Assembly (NCBI GenBank): GCA_040954595.2
Contig: CM082581.2
Location: 11,594,001-11,658,000, forward strand
Reading direction: 5' to 3'
Length of the DNA: 64,000 nt
Source: Balanoglossus misakiensis
Lineage: Eukaryota; Hemichordata
The translations under genes were made by a program, and so were the position numbers. Under the pieces are notes generated by a model that had not been told where the DNA came from, did no database searches, and saw only the letters and a program-made list of their open reading frames with translations. Of this stretch, positions 24,801-37,089 are shown piece by piece (the first letter of the stretch is position 1; each line of letters begins with the position of its first letter).

Positions 24801-26889
24801 TTGTGATCAAGTCATACAAAACTACAGCTTTCACCATCAATACTCAAATGATATCTGATCCATTCACTGATGCTGCACAACTGATAACAGCAGATAAAGT
24901 ACAGAACTTTTAGGGACTTACCTTCCCATCAGCTCCTCCTGATATGAATTTTTCACCATTTGGAGAGAACCTCACACAGTTTACGAAACGACCATGGTCC
25001 TATCAAAGTAACCAGAACAGCTATATTCGAAGTTTCATGAACACCACAGCAGAAGTACATTTGACGTTAGTAATTATCGGGAATTATCTAGTCAGACGAG
25101 ACAACAAAATCAATGGTCTTTTAGTTCTCGTATCTGCGTAATTTTTTCACACAGAGCAGACGGTGATGAAATTTAGAAGGTAGTTTCTGCATGGGTTAAT
25201 TAGTAGTCAAGCTAACGATCTTTGCAATCATACAGTGGGAAAATATTCTACCGGTACATGAGAAAAGATTTGATTACCCGCTCAGACAACTTGAACTTGA
25301 ATGGTGGTCCCTCGTAGAAATTAACTTCATGGTCATCAGCAGCTGTGGCAATGCGAAATGGTCGTGTCGCCTTGAAGGAGACAGAATTGATGGTTTTGCT
25401 GTGGCCAAGAAGGGTACCAACAGAGGTGCCAGTGTCCCACATAATCACAGCTGCAAATCTACAGACCAAAATAACAACAAATCATTTTGTCAGACGTCCC
25501 ATTATGACAATGTCTGAATCATTATGCAAGTTAGCATACATAATGGAGCTAAAAATTCAACAGACCAAACAAAACCTAATTATGCAGTATAAGTTATTGA
25601 CTTTCTAGCAAGTTATGAATCAGGTCAGTCTCACCTTCTTTAGTAGAATGCTTTTAATCTTCACAATTGGAAAATGATCAATGAGAAGGCCCCTTAACTC
25701 TATAGATAACTTACGCTTCTCTTCCATCTCCAACCACAGCAATTCTCTTGCTGTCAGGTGACCAGGCTATGTCTCGGATTTCACCCCCCAATGGCTGGTA
25801 CTCGTATTTCAGAATGTGCTCCTTCTGTGTTGTATCCCAAATGCGAACCTTACCAGATATATCTAATACAAAGATCACAGAAATACACACGTTTCCATCA
25901 AGTTATCATTCTGAAAGGGTGCTGCTCATAGTTGGAAAATAAGCATAAATGAGCAACATCTGTGCCATTGTAACGACTCTTACCTCCAGATGCAATGTAG
26001 AAACCGCTGGGTGCATACTGTGCAACAGTCACGTCTTTAGAATGTTCTGTATACACATCTGAGATCTCTGGATTCTGTCAATTAAAATATTAACAACACA
26101 TTGAACCATTCCTGACTCAGTCACTTAAGGTTTAAATTCACTGAAAACAAAGTTCAAACATTTGATCATAGATTACTAATTAAACTTACCTCAATATCTC
26201 TTATGATCACACTATTGCCATAGGCATACAAGAAGTTTTTGCCCTTGGGGTCTCCACCAAGTACGATGGCCCTACCACGTGTAGTGCGCGGTAATGTAGC
26301 AAAGATACTTTCTGGAAAGAAAATCATAAAAGTTGTAGGAGGAAATTAAAAGACTGAATACTAATATGTAGATTAACAATTGACTGTTCAGCATAACAAA
26401 ATGATATGATATTATTGCCAACGTCGATTAAAACGCTGGGCAATATACTAAGTATTATTATTATCACTGTCTAGCTAGTGCATTGGTGAGTAACCGGCCT
26501 TAGGAAACACGCCCTCTTCGAGAGCAACTAACAAAACGCGGAAGTGAATGAGAAACAGACCACACAGTGTGTGACACTGACTTCCCCTGCATACAGACAA
26601 TTAAACAACTCGCCAATCGAGTCAGATGACCTGTGGATTTGTAATACACTATTAACTCGCTATTGTAAACATATGTGAGCACGTACCATAATCAAAACTT
26701 TATATAAACAACATCCACACCCACCCTGGGCCCAGCATAAATTAGTGTACATACACGATCAACTGGATGTATGCACAGGCGAGGGAGGAAGTTGTGATTA
26801 AACCAACAAATCGCGGCTTAGTTTCTGAACAGATAAGCCTGCGTTTGAAGACTCATATCTAGGTACTTACTCAGTTCGAAATTCGACAT
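21836..26889 (-). CDS. WDR1: WDR1 / AIP1, cofilin-cooperating actin-disassembly WD-repeat protein
   Basis: Sixteen minus-strand exons join in phase to 605 aa (vertebrate WDR1 is 606): 26871-26889, 26190-26311, 25984-26074, 25715-25862, 25278-25458, 24922-24999, 24667-24756, 24324-24415, 24033-24174, 23722-23803, 23303-23456, 22963-23044, 22696-22806, 22384-22554, 22095-22242 and 21836-21942. WDR1 forms two seven-bladed WD40 propellers and promotes disassembly of cofilin-decorated actin filaments. Recognisable segments include [93 protein letters not shown] and the C-terminal VKFWTVTY. Fifteen introns were placed. Fourteen are GT-AG; the intron between exons 10 and 11 is AT-AC (see the separate entry). 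It is convergent with the zinc-finger gene and divergent from cyclin J. Confidence 0.96.
23457..23721 (-). other. U12-type AT-AC intron of WDR1
   Basis: On the minus strand this 265-base intron starts ATATCCTTTC, has TCCTTAAC (plus 23469-23476) 12 or so bases from its end, and ends in TGCAC. These are the minor-spliceosome donor, branch-point and AC acceptor consensus. With these borders the protein reads DGLINYWNPKSG, matching WDR1 (GHINYWDSETG). No GT-AG pair restores that reading. Confidence 0.93.
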
Positions 26890-28489
26890 CGTCGCACCTA
26901 AGGGAGAGTAGCGATCACAGCTATTAACTTCAGAAGTCTGCCTGGTCCGCTTTGCACATCGACCTGATCGACCTGCTTGGTATTACAGAATACGCATGCG
27001 TAGCAACTAACATGACTAACTCCCATATTTGGTAATGATCACCATGATGATGGCGAACGCCAAAAAAGGAGTTACGCTAGGTTTTTGGTGAATCAGTCAT
27101 CCTAACTTTATCAAGTGTAAACAAAATCAAACCATTGTGATCTAGATAAAAAAAACAAAGTCAAATTAACTGTGCTATAGTGCAAAGACTGTTTTCTTAT
27201 GCTGTCTTATTGCAATATGGAAAATATTTCAGGTGTTCCGGAGCATAAAGTGGTGTATAAAGGTGATATTTTACAGGTGACTGGTGAGTTACTGTCAAAA
27301 AATAGCGATTAGGCCTACATATTCTCTTTCTAAAATAAAACCTCAGTTCATGTCGAAGATCTGATGTTGTTTTTCTCGAGCAGTTGCGCTTTTTCATCGG
27401 TTAAAATTGAGTAACACTTGTTCTGTTGGTTGCATGCCGCATGACTTTTTAAATCTTTAAAATTTCTATGCACCAACTTCAGTTTCTTGCCTACACCATA
27501 TCATCACGAAATAACCACATATGCATGTTATCGGAACCCGCCCCGTCTTGTTTTCATTTGTTTGATAACTGGAAGCTGATTTCGACCAAGAACAAAACTT
27601 TTTTTCTGCTTTTTGGAATGACATCTTATTCATTGGTCATGTGATTTGAGATCTGTGCTATGATTGGTTAAAAGTGAAGGTAAGTTTTCCATCCACGGGC
27701 TAGCCAGTCCCCGACCCCCTGGCTTACACTTCTTGAGCATGTGAAGTGATTGTGGTCAGTGAAATTGTCCGCACAAGTCACTTCTGGTGTTGATGCGGTG
27801 TGACGCGTTGTCCAATTCTAGTCCCCCATCTCTGTAACAACATAAACTTAGCGAATGTGGGCGTGAATTGTGCCAGCGAGTTCTCCGCACAAGGCCAGTT
27901 CAGCCCAACAGCAGACGGTATCTACATTCGTGGACTTGTGTGTTGTTCATCTCTCACCGCGTACCAGCCAGTTCAAGAGATGTGCTTGTCTTTCTGTGGA
28001 AGCTTGAACGTGCCATGAAGATCGCTTGATGATGAAGGTATGTTGTATCGTTCTGTCTGCTTGTCGTTTAACCCTTCGTGTCGTTGTCATTTAGCCAATA
28101 ACGATGCCAATATCGTAGTATCCAAGGAGGTTGGTTTCGGAAATGTACAACAGAGCGAGGTATTTGTCCATTTTTGCCGGTTCACCATGTTTCATTACTC
28201 GCGAGCAAGCTGCAGTTGACCGAAGCATGCACATTTAGCAAACACCTGTACAAAGTGTATTCCCATGATACGTGAGTGCAGATGATAATATTGTCATCTC
28301 AATTTCAGGATTGGCATTTGAATTTAATTTAAAAGGCAGTTTGGTGCACTTGATGTTTGTCAAATAAAACCATTTTGTTCTTTTCATTAACCTGACAGAT
28401 GTGGTCCAGAGTTGTGAATTTGGAATGAGGGATTCAGGTCTTCCTAAACAAAACATTACCAGTAATACCACATCATCATTCCGTTGATA
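26890..28489. promoter_or_regulatory. Divergent WDR1 / CCNJ promoter region
   Basis: The start codons of WDR1 (minus) and cyclin J (plus) are 1.6 kb apart, head to head, with no gene between. A CG-richer area at 27660-28040 ends in a donor (GATGAAG then GTATGT at about 28037). A matching acceptor (TTTCAG) lies near 28308, which suggests a non-coding first exon for cyclin J. Start sites are inferred, not seen. Confidence 0.45.
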
Positions 28490-30270
28490 ATGGAAGTGGT
28501 GGATGAATGGTGGAAGACTTCAATGGCCAAAGATGTCCATAATAGTTTACGGGAAAAGGAGGAACAACGAACAGAATACAATGCCCAGTCTCCACAGATC
28601 GGCCTTCGTCGGTATCTTGTGGATTGGCTGGCCATCATATCGGATCCAACCAACCTGCATCTTTGCACGACTGCGTTACATTTAGCTGTAACTTTACTGG
28701 ATCGTTTCATGGATAAATTCGATGTGGAAGAAAGCCAACTACATCTGGTGGCTTTGTCATGCTTGTTAGTTGCAGGTTTGTAAAACTGAAGTCATATTGA
28801 GACTATAATGATATTGTCTGCTGGTTTGTTCTAAAAATAAGTTCACCTGATCCAGCTTAGACAATTTTGAATGCTACAGTATACAGCTGTGAAAACTGTA
28901 TAATGGTACAGTGTAGCAATAAGCTTTCATACATATTCACTGCTGTTTAGCATAACAATAGTGAAGACAACCAAGTATTGGCAAAACTTTTTGGCAACTC
29001 CCATCATCTTTTTCACCATTTCATTTCAGCAAAATTTGAAGAACGGGACATCAAGATACCAGAAATTAGTCGACTCAATAAGTACGTCGATTATTCATAC
29101 AAGTGGCAGGATTTCTTACAGATGGAGTTATTGTTACTTGACTTTTTTTCATGGAATGTTTGTATTCCAACATCGGCCCATTTCTTGGAATATTACATTC
29201 AAGAATCAATCGGTGAAAATGATTTGCATGCTGGAAGAAAGCTGGAAAATCCATGGAAAGCAAAACTTTATATGGAAAAATATTCTCACTACTTCCTGGA
29301 CATTTCCTTACAAGGTAACCCAATTTTTTTCTCTAAAGAAGTTCTTGTTGACAAAGATTTACAGATTGTGTGCGATGTACAATTGCTGAGTCCATGCGAT
29401 TGGAGCTATTACTTCACCATGCCTGAACTGATTTCATGTAAAGATGAGAATGTTTCAAAATATGATCCAACGTGACTGCCTCGTGATTGAAAATTGGTTC
29501 TTGTCATGCAAATAAGTTCGTATGTGCATGTATAACACAGCAGACAAACCAATCTATAATTTTCTTTTATATTTTACACACAGATCATTTGTTTGTGTTT
29601 TTCACTCCATCACTGGTGGCAGCATCATGTGTTGCATCTGCGAGGATTTGTCTGCAGCTTTCGCCAAGTTGGACAAAAACTTTGATCAAATTTACAAAAT
29701 ACAAGTGGCATCAAATAGCACCTTGCATTGAAATAATGTTACAGTAAGTAGTTGCCCTGTCATGGACATTTTCATGAGAGAGTTAGGGGAGCTGATGTTT
29801 ATTGTTCAGCTGAAAGTTCTGATTGGCTACACAGATACAAAAGATGTTGATTTAATGTCTTCACTTCCTTTACACCTGTCTAACATAATTACATGTACAT
29901 CAGAATTCCAGCCAAGTCAGGAAATCCACTGATGAGCATGGACTTTGTATCAGGCTGAATATTGTTATTTGTTTGCATTTGGTCAGGTTGTTGGTGATTT
30001 ATATTCATTCATCCTTGTGAAGTGTGCCATATTAATGTAATTAAATACCCTCAACACACTTTCACAATTTTTGTATGTACTAAATCATATCTTTTATTGC
30101 CACTGTCCTTATAATGAACCGTTGTGACTTGTGTAAATATTTCAAAAAGCTACTTTTCTTGATTTCACAGGGCACATGATGCAGACGAGAAAGCATGTAA
30201 CCGAAAATCCTCAGTTACACCAACTCACAGTGGCTTTAACAGAGGGTATGCCATGCCAAGAACAACCTGA
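28490..30270 (+). CDS. CCNJ: Cyclin J
   Basis: Four exons join in phase to 276 aa: 28490-28775, 29030-29314, 29584-29743 and 30171-30270. The N-terminal cyclin box is clear: SPQIGLRRYLVDWLAI, TALHLAVTLLDRFMD and LHLVALSCLLVAAKFEER. The C-terminal cyclin fold follows with SAHFLEYYIQES, LYMEKYSHYFLDISLQ and PSLVAASCVASARI. Vertebrates have CCNJ and CCNJL, and Drosophila CycJ acts in the germline and early embryo with a CDK partner; the role here is inferred. The tail after the second fold is only about 35 residues, shorter than the roughly 100-residue tail I know from human CCNJ. A poly(A) signal AATAAA at 31330-31335 could end a long 3' UTR. Confidence 0.94.
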
Positions 30271-31547
30271 ATATTTCAGCAGAATTTGGTGAACATTCTA
30301 TGGCTTATGAGCATCCTCCGTGAGATTTCTTTTAATTTACTGATGCCCTTTTTTTTTCAGTACAGCAGAAATATTTGATAAGAAATATACGAGAAAAATA
30401 TAAGAAATTGCTATAGAAGTATGGGGTCATAATCTGTACCTTCCTGTAGTTATAGTGTTGTATCTGTTAGAGCTTTACAAATCTATAGTGCAAAAAATGC
30501 ATAAGTCAGAGTATGCATAAAAGAGGAAGCTTAGAGATGTTTTTGTTTTGTTTTGCAGAAGACTAATATGTAAATTCCAAAAAAGTGCTACATATACGCG
30601 AACCAATTAGAGTATGCTGTATGCAGACAAAAGTGCAATTTACAGCCATATATTTTTTTCCCCCTTAAGAAAAGCAGAAATCAGTGCACATATACTTTAA
30701 TTTATTTGTAGTAGCATAGACAAAAAAAAAAGATATGTGTTTTATGAGCTTGATTTTTTTTTGGTCTTCCTTTTTTCTATTGAAACAATCTAGTGGGAAC
30801 CATTTCGTGACTACTAACTGTGTCATAAGCCTTTCACATCTATGCAACAGTAAAGTGTGAAAATTTGTTAAAAGTTTCATTCAACCTGTTTCGACAAAGC
30901 TGAGTTTTATTACTATAAATTCAGAGGAAGAATTTATAAAAGAAGGAAAGGTTTTTGCCAGGGTTTTAAAGATGTAAGGCATCATGAACATGTAAAGATT
31001 TTCTTTTTCAATACAGCATGAACATTTTTTTCAGATTATATATTTGACAGTTGAAGTAAGCCAAGTACATGTACCCATATAACAGTGGACTTACTGTAGG
31101 ACTATTCAAGTGAAAAAGAGGGTGACTGATTATATCATTTTTATTTTTGCCTTTTCTTTTGCTTTCAGAATACTTTTCAAATTACACTTTCCAACAGTTT
31201 GGTAGTATGTAATTGTGTTATGTTAGATTGTTATCTATAAATGTAGGGGATTATAATTTATTTTGCTATGGCAGAACAGGAAGATTTATTGACTTGGCAA
31301 AGTTCAGTAATGTGAAAACTGTGTTGATCAATAAACAGCAACACATTGTATAGTGTCATTGTCAGATTCACTTGTGTGTTATGATATTGTGGATTGACTA
31401 GACTTCATCAGCAGTCTTTGCATCACATGTGTCAGAACCATGCCATGGAAACATACAAGACAGGCAGATGTTGACATGACACTCTGCTGGATATGAAATC
31501 ACTTGTCAGTCACAGGGTTTTCTTGAAGTCCCGACATCTAACAAACA
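30271..31547. other. CCNJ 3' UTR and convergent gap to BBIP1
   Basis: AT-rich, non-coding DNA follows the cyclin J stop. AATAAA at 31330-31335 is the best candidate for its poly(A) signal. The BBIP1 3' end must fall in the last few hundred bases. I see no other gene. Confidence 0.5.
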
Positions 31548-31790
31548 CTAGAATTCTGGCAGACCTTGCTGTGTCGGTTCCATCATCAGCGCTTGTTCCT
31601 GCTGTGCCATTAGTTCCTGTTGTTTGACCGTTTCTTGAGCCTCTTTCTGCATTCTCTCCATTTTCTCCAGTGTCACTGATTTCAAAGGCATAAGTTTGGG
31701 TTTACATAAAATAGTGGTAGGGATGTCCTCTTGGTATAGCATTCCTTGTTTTGGCAGAATTTCCCGAAAGGTTCCCTTGTTTTCTGGCAT
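31548..31790 (-). CDS. BBIP1: BBIP1 (BBIP10), small BBSome subunit
   Basis: One coding exon gives 80 aa, in the range of vertebrate BBIP1 (about 72-92). The family core is unmistakable: FREILPKQGMLYQEDIPT, then LCKPKLMPLKSVTLEKMER, then a Gln/Glu-rich helix (KEAQETVKQQELM). BBIP1 is the smallest subunit of the BBSome, which carries membrane proteins to and from cilia. An acceptor (TTACAG) just upstream on the minus strand, near 31810, and a donor near 32158 suggest a non-coding first exon. It is arranged head to head with FIGNL1, so the two may share a promoter around 32200-32400. Confidence 0.92.
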   Translation of the reverse strand: MPENKGTFREILPKQGMLYQEDIPTTILCKPKLMPLKSVTLEKMERMQKEAQETVKQQELMAQQEQALMMEPTQQGLPEF

Positions 31791-32535
31791 TTTTTCAGTT
31801 GTTGGAATCTGTAATGTACAATACGCATGATAAGGACAAAGGTTGTCAATTTCATACCATTCACTTCCGGGTACGACATGTTGTGTTTATGAAGCCATAT
31901 CTGCGTTGCTATCAGCAACCGAAAATTGTAAACAACATTGGAGCGACGCCAGATGTTATCAAGACAGCGAAGAATGCGTAGTATCATGTACATTGATTAT
32001 TTTTTTTAGTACATTACAAGAGACGTTGCAATTTATACGAGTCGGTCAAATGAAAATATCGGATCATTTATGATTCATAAAGTCACGATCAGCAGCACTT
32101 GATCGTCTGTGATTTTACAGTATATTTTTACGATAGCGTATATACTGCAGCTTACTTACATTTGAGTGTACCGGTGGCAATGTTTCCTCTCCACGCGATG
32201 CAATAATAAACACACAGCGAATGCAAATAACAACCGAGTGAGAGAAGGGACTGGCGTCCAAATGAAGAATTTGTTGAGTTCTCGTGTTTTCCGAGAATCT
32301 CGTAAGAAATCAATGGCGGGGGATTTCAACGTGTGTACGTCGAAGAAACGGGAAGACCAGTCGAATTATATGTAAACAGTAAGTGTTTTGACTGAAGAGT
32401 GTGGTCATTGTCTTATATATCGTGATAGCGCGAGAGTTTTGCTCACAGGCATCTTATATGTTATTATGGGTTGAATCAGGCTACCTGGCAGTGTGATTCC
32501 GATGCCTTGGCCTTTTTACCGGAAGACTGAGTACT

Positions 32536-32682
32536 CTGATGATGATGATGATGATGACGAGGAGGAGGAGGAGGGTGGTGGTGATCACAGTGATGGTGGT
32601 GATGATGATGATGAGGAGGAGGAGGGTGGTGGTGGTGGTCACAGTGGTGGTGGTGGTGATGATGATGATGATGATGATGATA

Positions 32683-32712
<30 letters not shown>
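32536..32712. repeat. GAT/GAG/GGT trinucleotide microsatellite
   Basis: About 177 bases are made of GAT, GAG and GGT triplets in blocks (two GAT-rich blocks alternating with GGT/GAG blocks, then a long GAT block). It could encode Asp/Glu/Gly on plus or His/Pro on minus, but it stops four bases before the FIGNL1 start codon in a frame closed by TAA at 32748-32750. It is therefore most likely in the FIGNL1 5' UTR or first intron. The FIGNL1 leader probably has a donor at about 32380. Confidence 0.9.
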
Positions 32713-32713
<1 letters not shown>

Positions 32714-32753
32714 AAGTGATGCATTGTTTTTCATTTTTGCAAACCATTAAGAA

Positions 32754-35700
32754 ATGGCCAGCAAAGAAGATCACAGTTTATTAAACCAGTGGCAAAGACA
32801 CCAATTTGTTTTGAAATCAGAAGACAGCACGGCATATCAGAAAGCAGATGCCATTCGCAGTATTTTATCACAAGTTGAGTATGCACAGGCTACAAACAGG
32901 TAGGTCATTTTCCACCAATGGATGGCAAGGTTCATGCAGTGACACTGAAAAGTAACAACAGTACAAATTTACCTGGTATTTGGTTCAACATTTGCCATTT
33001 GACATGTGGGCCACTCTAAAATGTCAGTCTTTGCTGTGGATTTTATTTTCAGGTTGCCAGACAGCAGTGTGAGTGCTGCTTTGAAGAAGCAATATTTGGA
33101 TCAGTATGCCAGCATTGTGGACAATTCTGATCCATTGACAGGTATCTTGTAAATGAACTTTGAAAGATTTTGCCAGTAAAAATTCCTTTTGTGTGATACA
33201 GTATTCCTCATCTTTATTATAAATTTGTTAATAGTAACTTGTTTTCTTTTTCCAAAGGTGTGAACAATTATTCAGAGGCAGCTTTATCCCTCAATAAACC
33301 AAATGGTAAGGAAGGCATTGTCAAAAGTTACAGTCTTTGATCATGTCTCAAGTATAGTCGTTTTGTTTGAATTGGATATCAAACTGAAAAATCATCCTCA
33401 CAAATTATGCACAACTTGTATTTCAGCCATGTCATCATGGAAGTCAACACTCACAAAGGACAGTATCAGGAATCTGGCGTGTGTTCAGAAACTGGTCCAG
33501 GTTTCCAAGGTAACCATAGCAGTGATAAATTTAGATGGAAATGTGTTTCTAGTATAAGCAACATAGCACAGGATATTTGGTGGACCTGACAGTTCAGAAC
33601 AAATCCTGACTAGTCAGAAGGTTCTGGTTTTTCATCTTAAAATTACTATTTTCAACTAGAATATATTATCAGATATTTCATATCTACTTTATTTTTTTCC
33701 CTTCAGGTTTGTGCCTTGGAGGACCAAAGCAAATTTGGAGATGAAATTATCATTAGCAGTTCAGCAGCAAGCAAACCTTTAGCTCCTAGAAACCAGACTA
33801 TGAAACCCCCAAGTAAAAGCCTACCACAAGCGGCTAACCCAGACACCACCAGGCCTCTGTTTAAACAGACAAGATCCATACCTGATGATTCAAAAATCAA
33901 TTACAACAAACCTAATCACAATCCTAACCAGACAAGACCAGCAGCTGGTAATGTGTTTTACCAACAGACAGGGTCGGTAGGGACAGCTCAAGACAGAAAC
34001 AGACACAGATTGACCAATCAGTGTGATTCTGGGTTCAGCAGGAATTGGAATCCTGAACCAGAATCAAAAGCACACCTGAAAGAGACATCCCAGGAAGGCT
34101 TGTCTGGTTCATATGGTGCGCCCCAGGGAAATGTACACAGTGCTTTCAAGAGAAAGGCTAATTTCACCAATACTGGTAGGAACAGTAGTTCTTGATTTTA
34201 TGTTTTAATTTTTGTATACTGTAGGAATGTGAGAATAGAAAAAGACTTTACTAAGTTCAGAATGTAAGTTAGTCTTTGGGCTATTTGTCAAGGTACAGAG
34301 CTTCACGATAAGGTTTTTGCAATAAATTCATTCTATATCTACAGCCTGTTAAGAAAAATATGACAAAGTTTGACCTTGTTGCAATTTTGTAGGCAGTGAA
34401 GGTGATGGTTTTAGGCAGGAGAGTAGTGGCCGGAATGTCTACTATGGAAAACAGATTGATGGCTCAAATTATGAAGACAACGATGATGACGTGCAACAAC
34501 CTCCCCCACCATCATCTTTCAAGACAGCCAGAGAACAACTGGTGAGATCCATCATCTTAGAAGCCTGGCAAATTTTCAACAGCATTAGTGCAATCTGGCA
34601 GTATATAAAATCTTTGTTTAAATATGTACAATACATATACATGTACTACCAAAGATACTCTTATAGGTTGTTTCAAAGATTTGAAATGGTCACCACATCA
34701 GATTGTCTTTTCCATGTTACACTTTTTCTACCATGGTCATTTTGCATTTCATTTGACAGAATCTGAACAATCAGAAGAAATTTGGGAACAGGCGAAACAC
34801 ACAAGCTGTGTCGTCATATGGTGGTGTTAAGAAGTCGTTAGGAACAACCAGGTAATATTGTGGCAGAGTTACTGAACAAAACCCAAATTGATGGACAGTA
34901 AAATATGGATGCAAAGAAAATTTTCAAAATAACACTTCATTTTCTATTTGCAGGAGGGGAATCAACAGCAAGTTTGTACCCCCAGTGTTAAACAGAGATG
35001 GTGATGATGAAAGGTTAGTTTATTAGAGATTGTTTACCTGATGATGATGACGACCATGGAGATCATATTGATGATGATGATGATGATGATGATGAACGTC
35101 AAATCTGATCACTGTGAACTGTGTACTTTCATGTCTTGATTATGTCAAATTCATATGCAGGCCCACCTCTCGATCAAGAAATTCAAACAATCAGGATGAA
35201 TCTGATGAAGTTGTTGATGAAAGGTTGAAAAATATTGATCCCAAGATGATTGAGCTGATCAGCAATGAGGTATGTGACTTCTGAAACTGCAGCTATAGTC
35301 ACTGAATTCTGTCTCCATTTTCTGTATTTACATCAAGTTAATGACAATTTTGAAACAAATTGTTTTCTCTTCTTAGATTATGGATCATGGAGCTTCTGTC
35401 TCCTGGGATGATATTGCTGGGTTGGAGTTTGCCAAGACAACAATCAAGGAGATTGTCATATGGCCTATGTTGAGACCGTAAGTGACCACACAGTGCTCAT
35501 GTAAAGCATATTACTACATCCTTTATAACCAAGCAATTTGTAATGTTTACTCAAAAAGAAATGAGGCATCAGGTTTGTTACTAGCTTCTGTGTACATAAA
35601 CATTGTGTAGAAATCAGGAAACATTTGTTCAAACCCAGAATTCTCTTTGTTCTGTTCACAGTGATATTTTCAAGGGACTAAGGGGTCCACCAAAAGGGTT

Positions 35701-37089
35701 GTTGCTGTTTGGACCCCCTGGTACAGGAAAAACTCTCATTGGTAAATGCATTGCCAGTCAAGCTGGAGCCACATTTTTCAGCATCAGTGCCTCTTCCCTG
35801 ACGTCGAAATGGGTAAGCCTTCACTACTGTGTCTGGTGTATTTTGTTCATGAGAAGTCCTCTGTACCTCGACCCGTGACCTTGCTTTGACTTTATTGTTT
35901 TTATTGATAAATTGGTTACGCACTTGTTGAATTTTGCAGCTTTGCATGATCTATTTGATTGACAGGTGGGTGAAGGAGAGAAGATGGTGAGGGCGATGTT
36001 CGCCGTGGCACGATGCCATCAGCCGGCAGTTATCTTTATTGATGAAATTGATTCCTTACTGACGCAGAGAGTCGATGGGGAGCATGAATCCTCCAGGAGA
36101 ATTAAAACAGAATTCCTGGTTCAGTTGGTGAGTATAACACTCCAGAAGACATCTTTTCATTGACCCTTTTGCACTTTGACCCCTGATGACCTATGATGTC
36201 ATTAATTATTCAAACAAGTATTTTTGAGCCTACAGATGTTCTTAAAGTAGTCAGAACAACATACAACATAACATGTACTCTCTCTTCAGGATGGTGCTGG
36301 TACTGATTCTGGAGACAGGATCCTGGTTGTCGGGGCGACAAACAGACCTCAGGAGATTGATGAAGCTGCGAGGAGACGTCTTGTAAAGAGACTGTACATT
36401 CCGCTTCCGGAACTAGAAGCAAGACGCCAGATCATCCAGAACCTGCTGGCCCAACAGTCTTACAGTCTCTCTGAAGGAGAACTTATGAAAATTTGTGAAA
36501 ATACTGATGGTGAGTTTACACTGCTGTCCCAGTCTTTGGTCCCTGCCAATACGGTGTTAATTTTGGAGTTGAATCTCTGTGTGTTAAAAATAGGGATGAC
36601 TATTCATAAATGAAAGATGTTTATTTTCACTGTATGGCAGGTTATTCTGGTGCTGACATGGCTAATCTGTGTCGAGAAGCTGCCCTTGGACCAATAAGAT
36701 CCATCCAAGGAGGTGACATACAACATATCTCAGCTGATCAGGTAGGTCAGAGGTCATGAGTCAATCAGTCCAGCATTAGATGCGACAAATGTACCACGCC
36801 AATTGGTGTGAAGGTCCAATTGGTATGGATGTTTGTCAGGATAAGTACAAGAGCTCACAATGGTACGATAAGTTGAACAAAGTTTCTGAAAATTCTTGGG
36901 GCATTATGTCTTATTCTGTTTATGTTTTGACAGATTTTGTGCAAATGATTGTCTTTCTCACAACAGGTGAGGCCAATTGTCTACCAGGACTTTGAAGAAG
37001 CATTGACCAATGTACGACCCAGTGTATCTCAGAAAGATCTTGATATCTACCTGGAATGGAACAAGATGTACGGCAGTGGCATGAAGTGA
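32754..37089 (+). CDS. FIGNL1: Fidgetin-like 1, AAA ATPase
   Basis: Fifteen exons join in phase to 700 aa (human 674): 32754-32899, 33053-33141, 33258-33305, 33427-33509, 33707-34175, 34393-34541, 34760-34851, 34954-35013, 35161-35269, 35377-35477, 35662-35812, 35966-36127, 36290-36509, 36641-36741 and 36967-37089. The C-terminal AAA module has Walker A GPPGTGKT, Walker B VIFIDEID, sensor [18 protein letters not shown] with the arginine finger, and the Vps4-type C-terminal helix. The central part keeps [10 protein letters not shown], whose FKTA is the FxxA RAD51-contact motif known from human FIGNL1, and the [10 protein letters not shown] block. FIGNL1 dismantles RAD51 filaments and limits crossovers in meiosis. 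The N-terminal region ([10 protein letters not shown]) also fits the family. It is divergent from BBIP1 and followed in tandem by Ki-67. Confidence 0.96.
35040..35097. repeat. GAT microsatellite in a FIGNL1 intron
   Basis: A short, interrupted GAT/GAC array lies in the intron between exons 8 and 9. It has no coding role. Confidence 0.8.

Noticed and set aside
32476-32724. His-rich minus frame and Asp/Glu-rich plus frame over the GAT repeat
   Set aside because: Both are products of a trinucleotide microsatellite. The plus frame stops just before the FIGNL1 ATG and is not in frame with it.
33258-33305. GTATCT donor after FIGNL1 exon 2 as a possible U12 GT-AG intron
   Set aside because: It departs from the RTATCCTTT consensus, and no TCCTTAAC-like branch lies near the acceptor.
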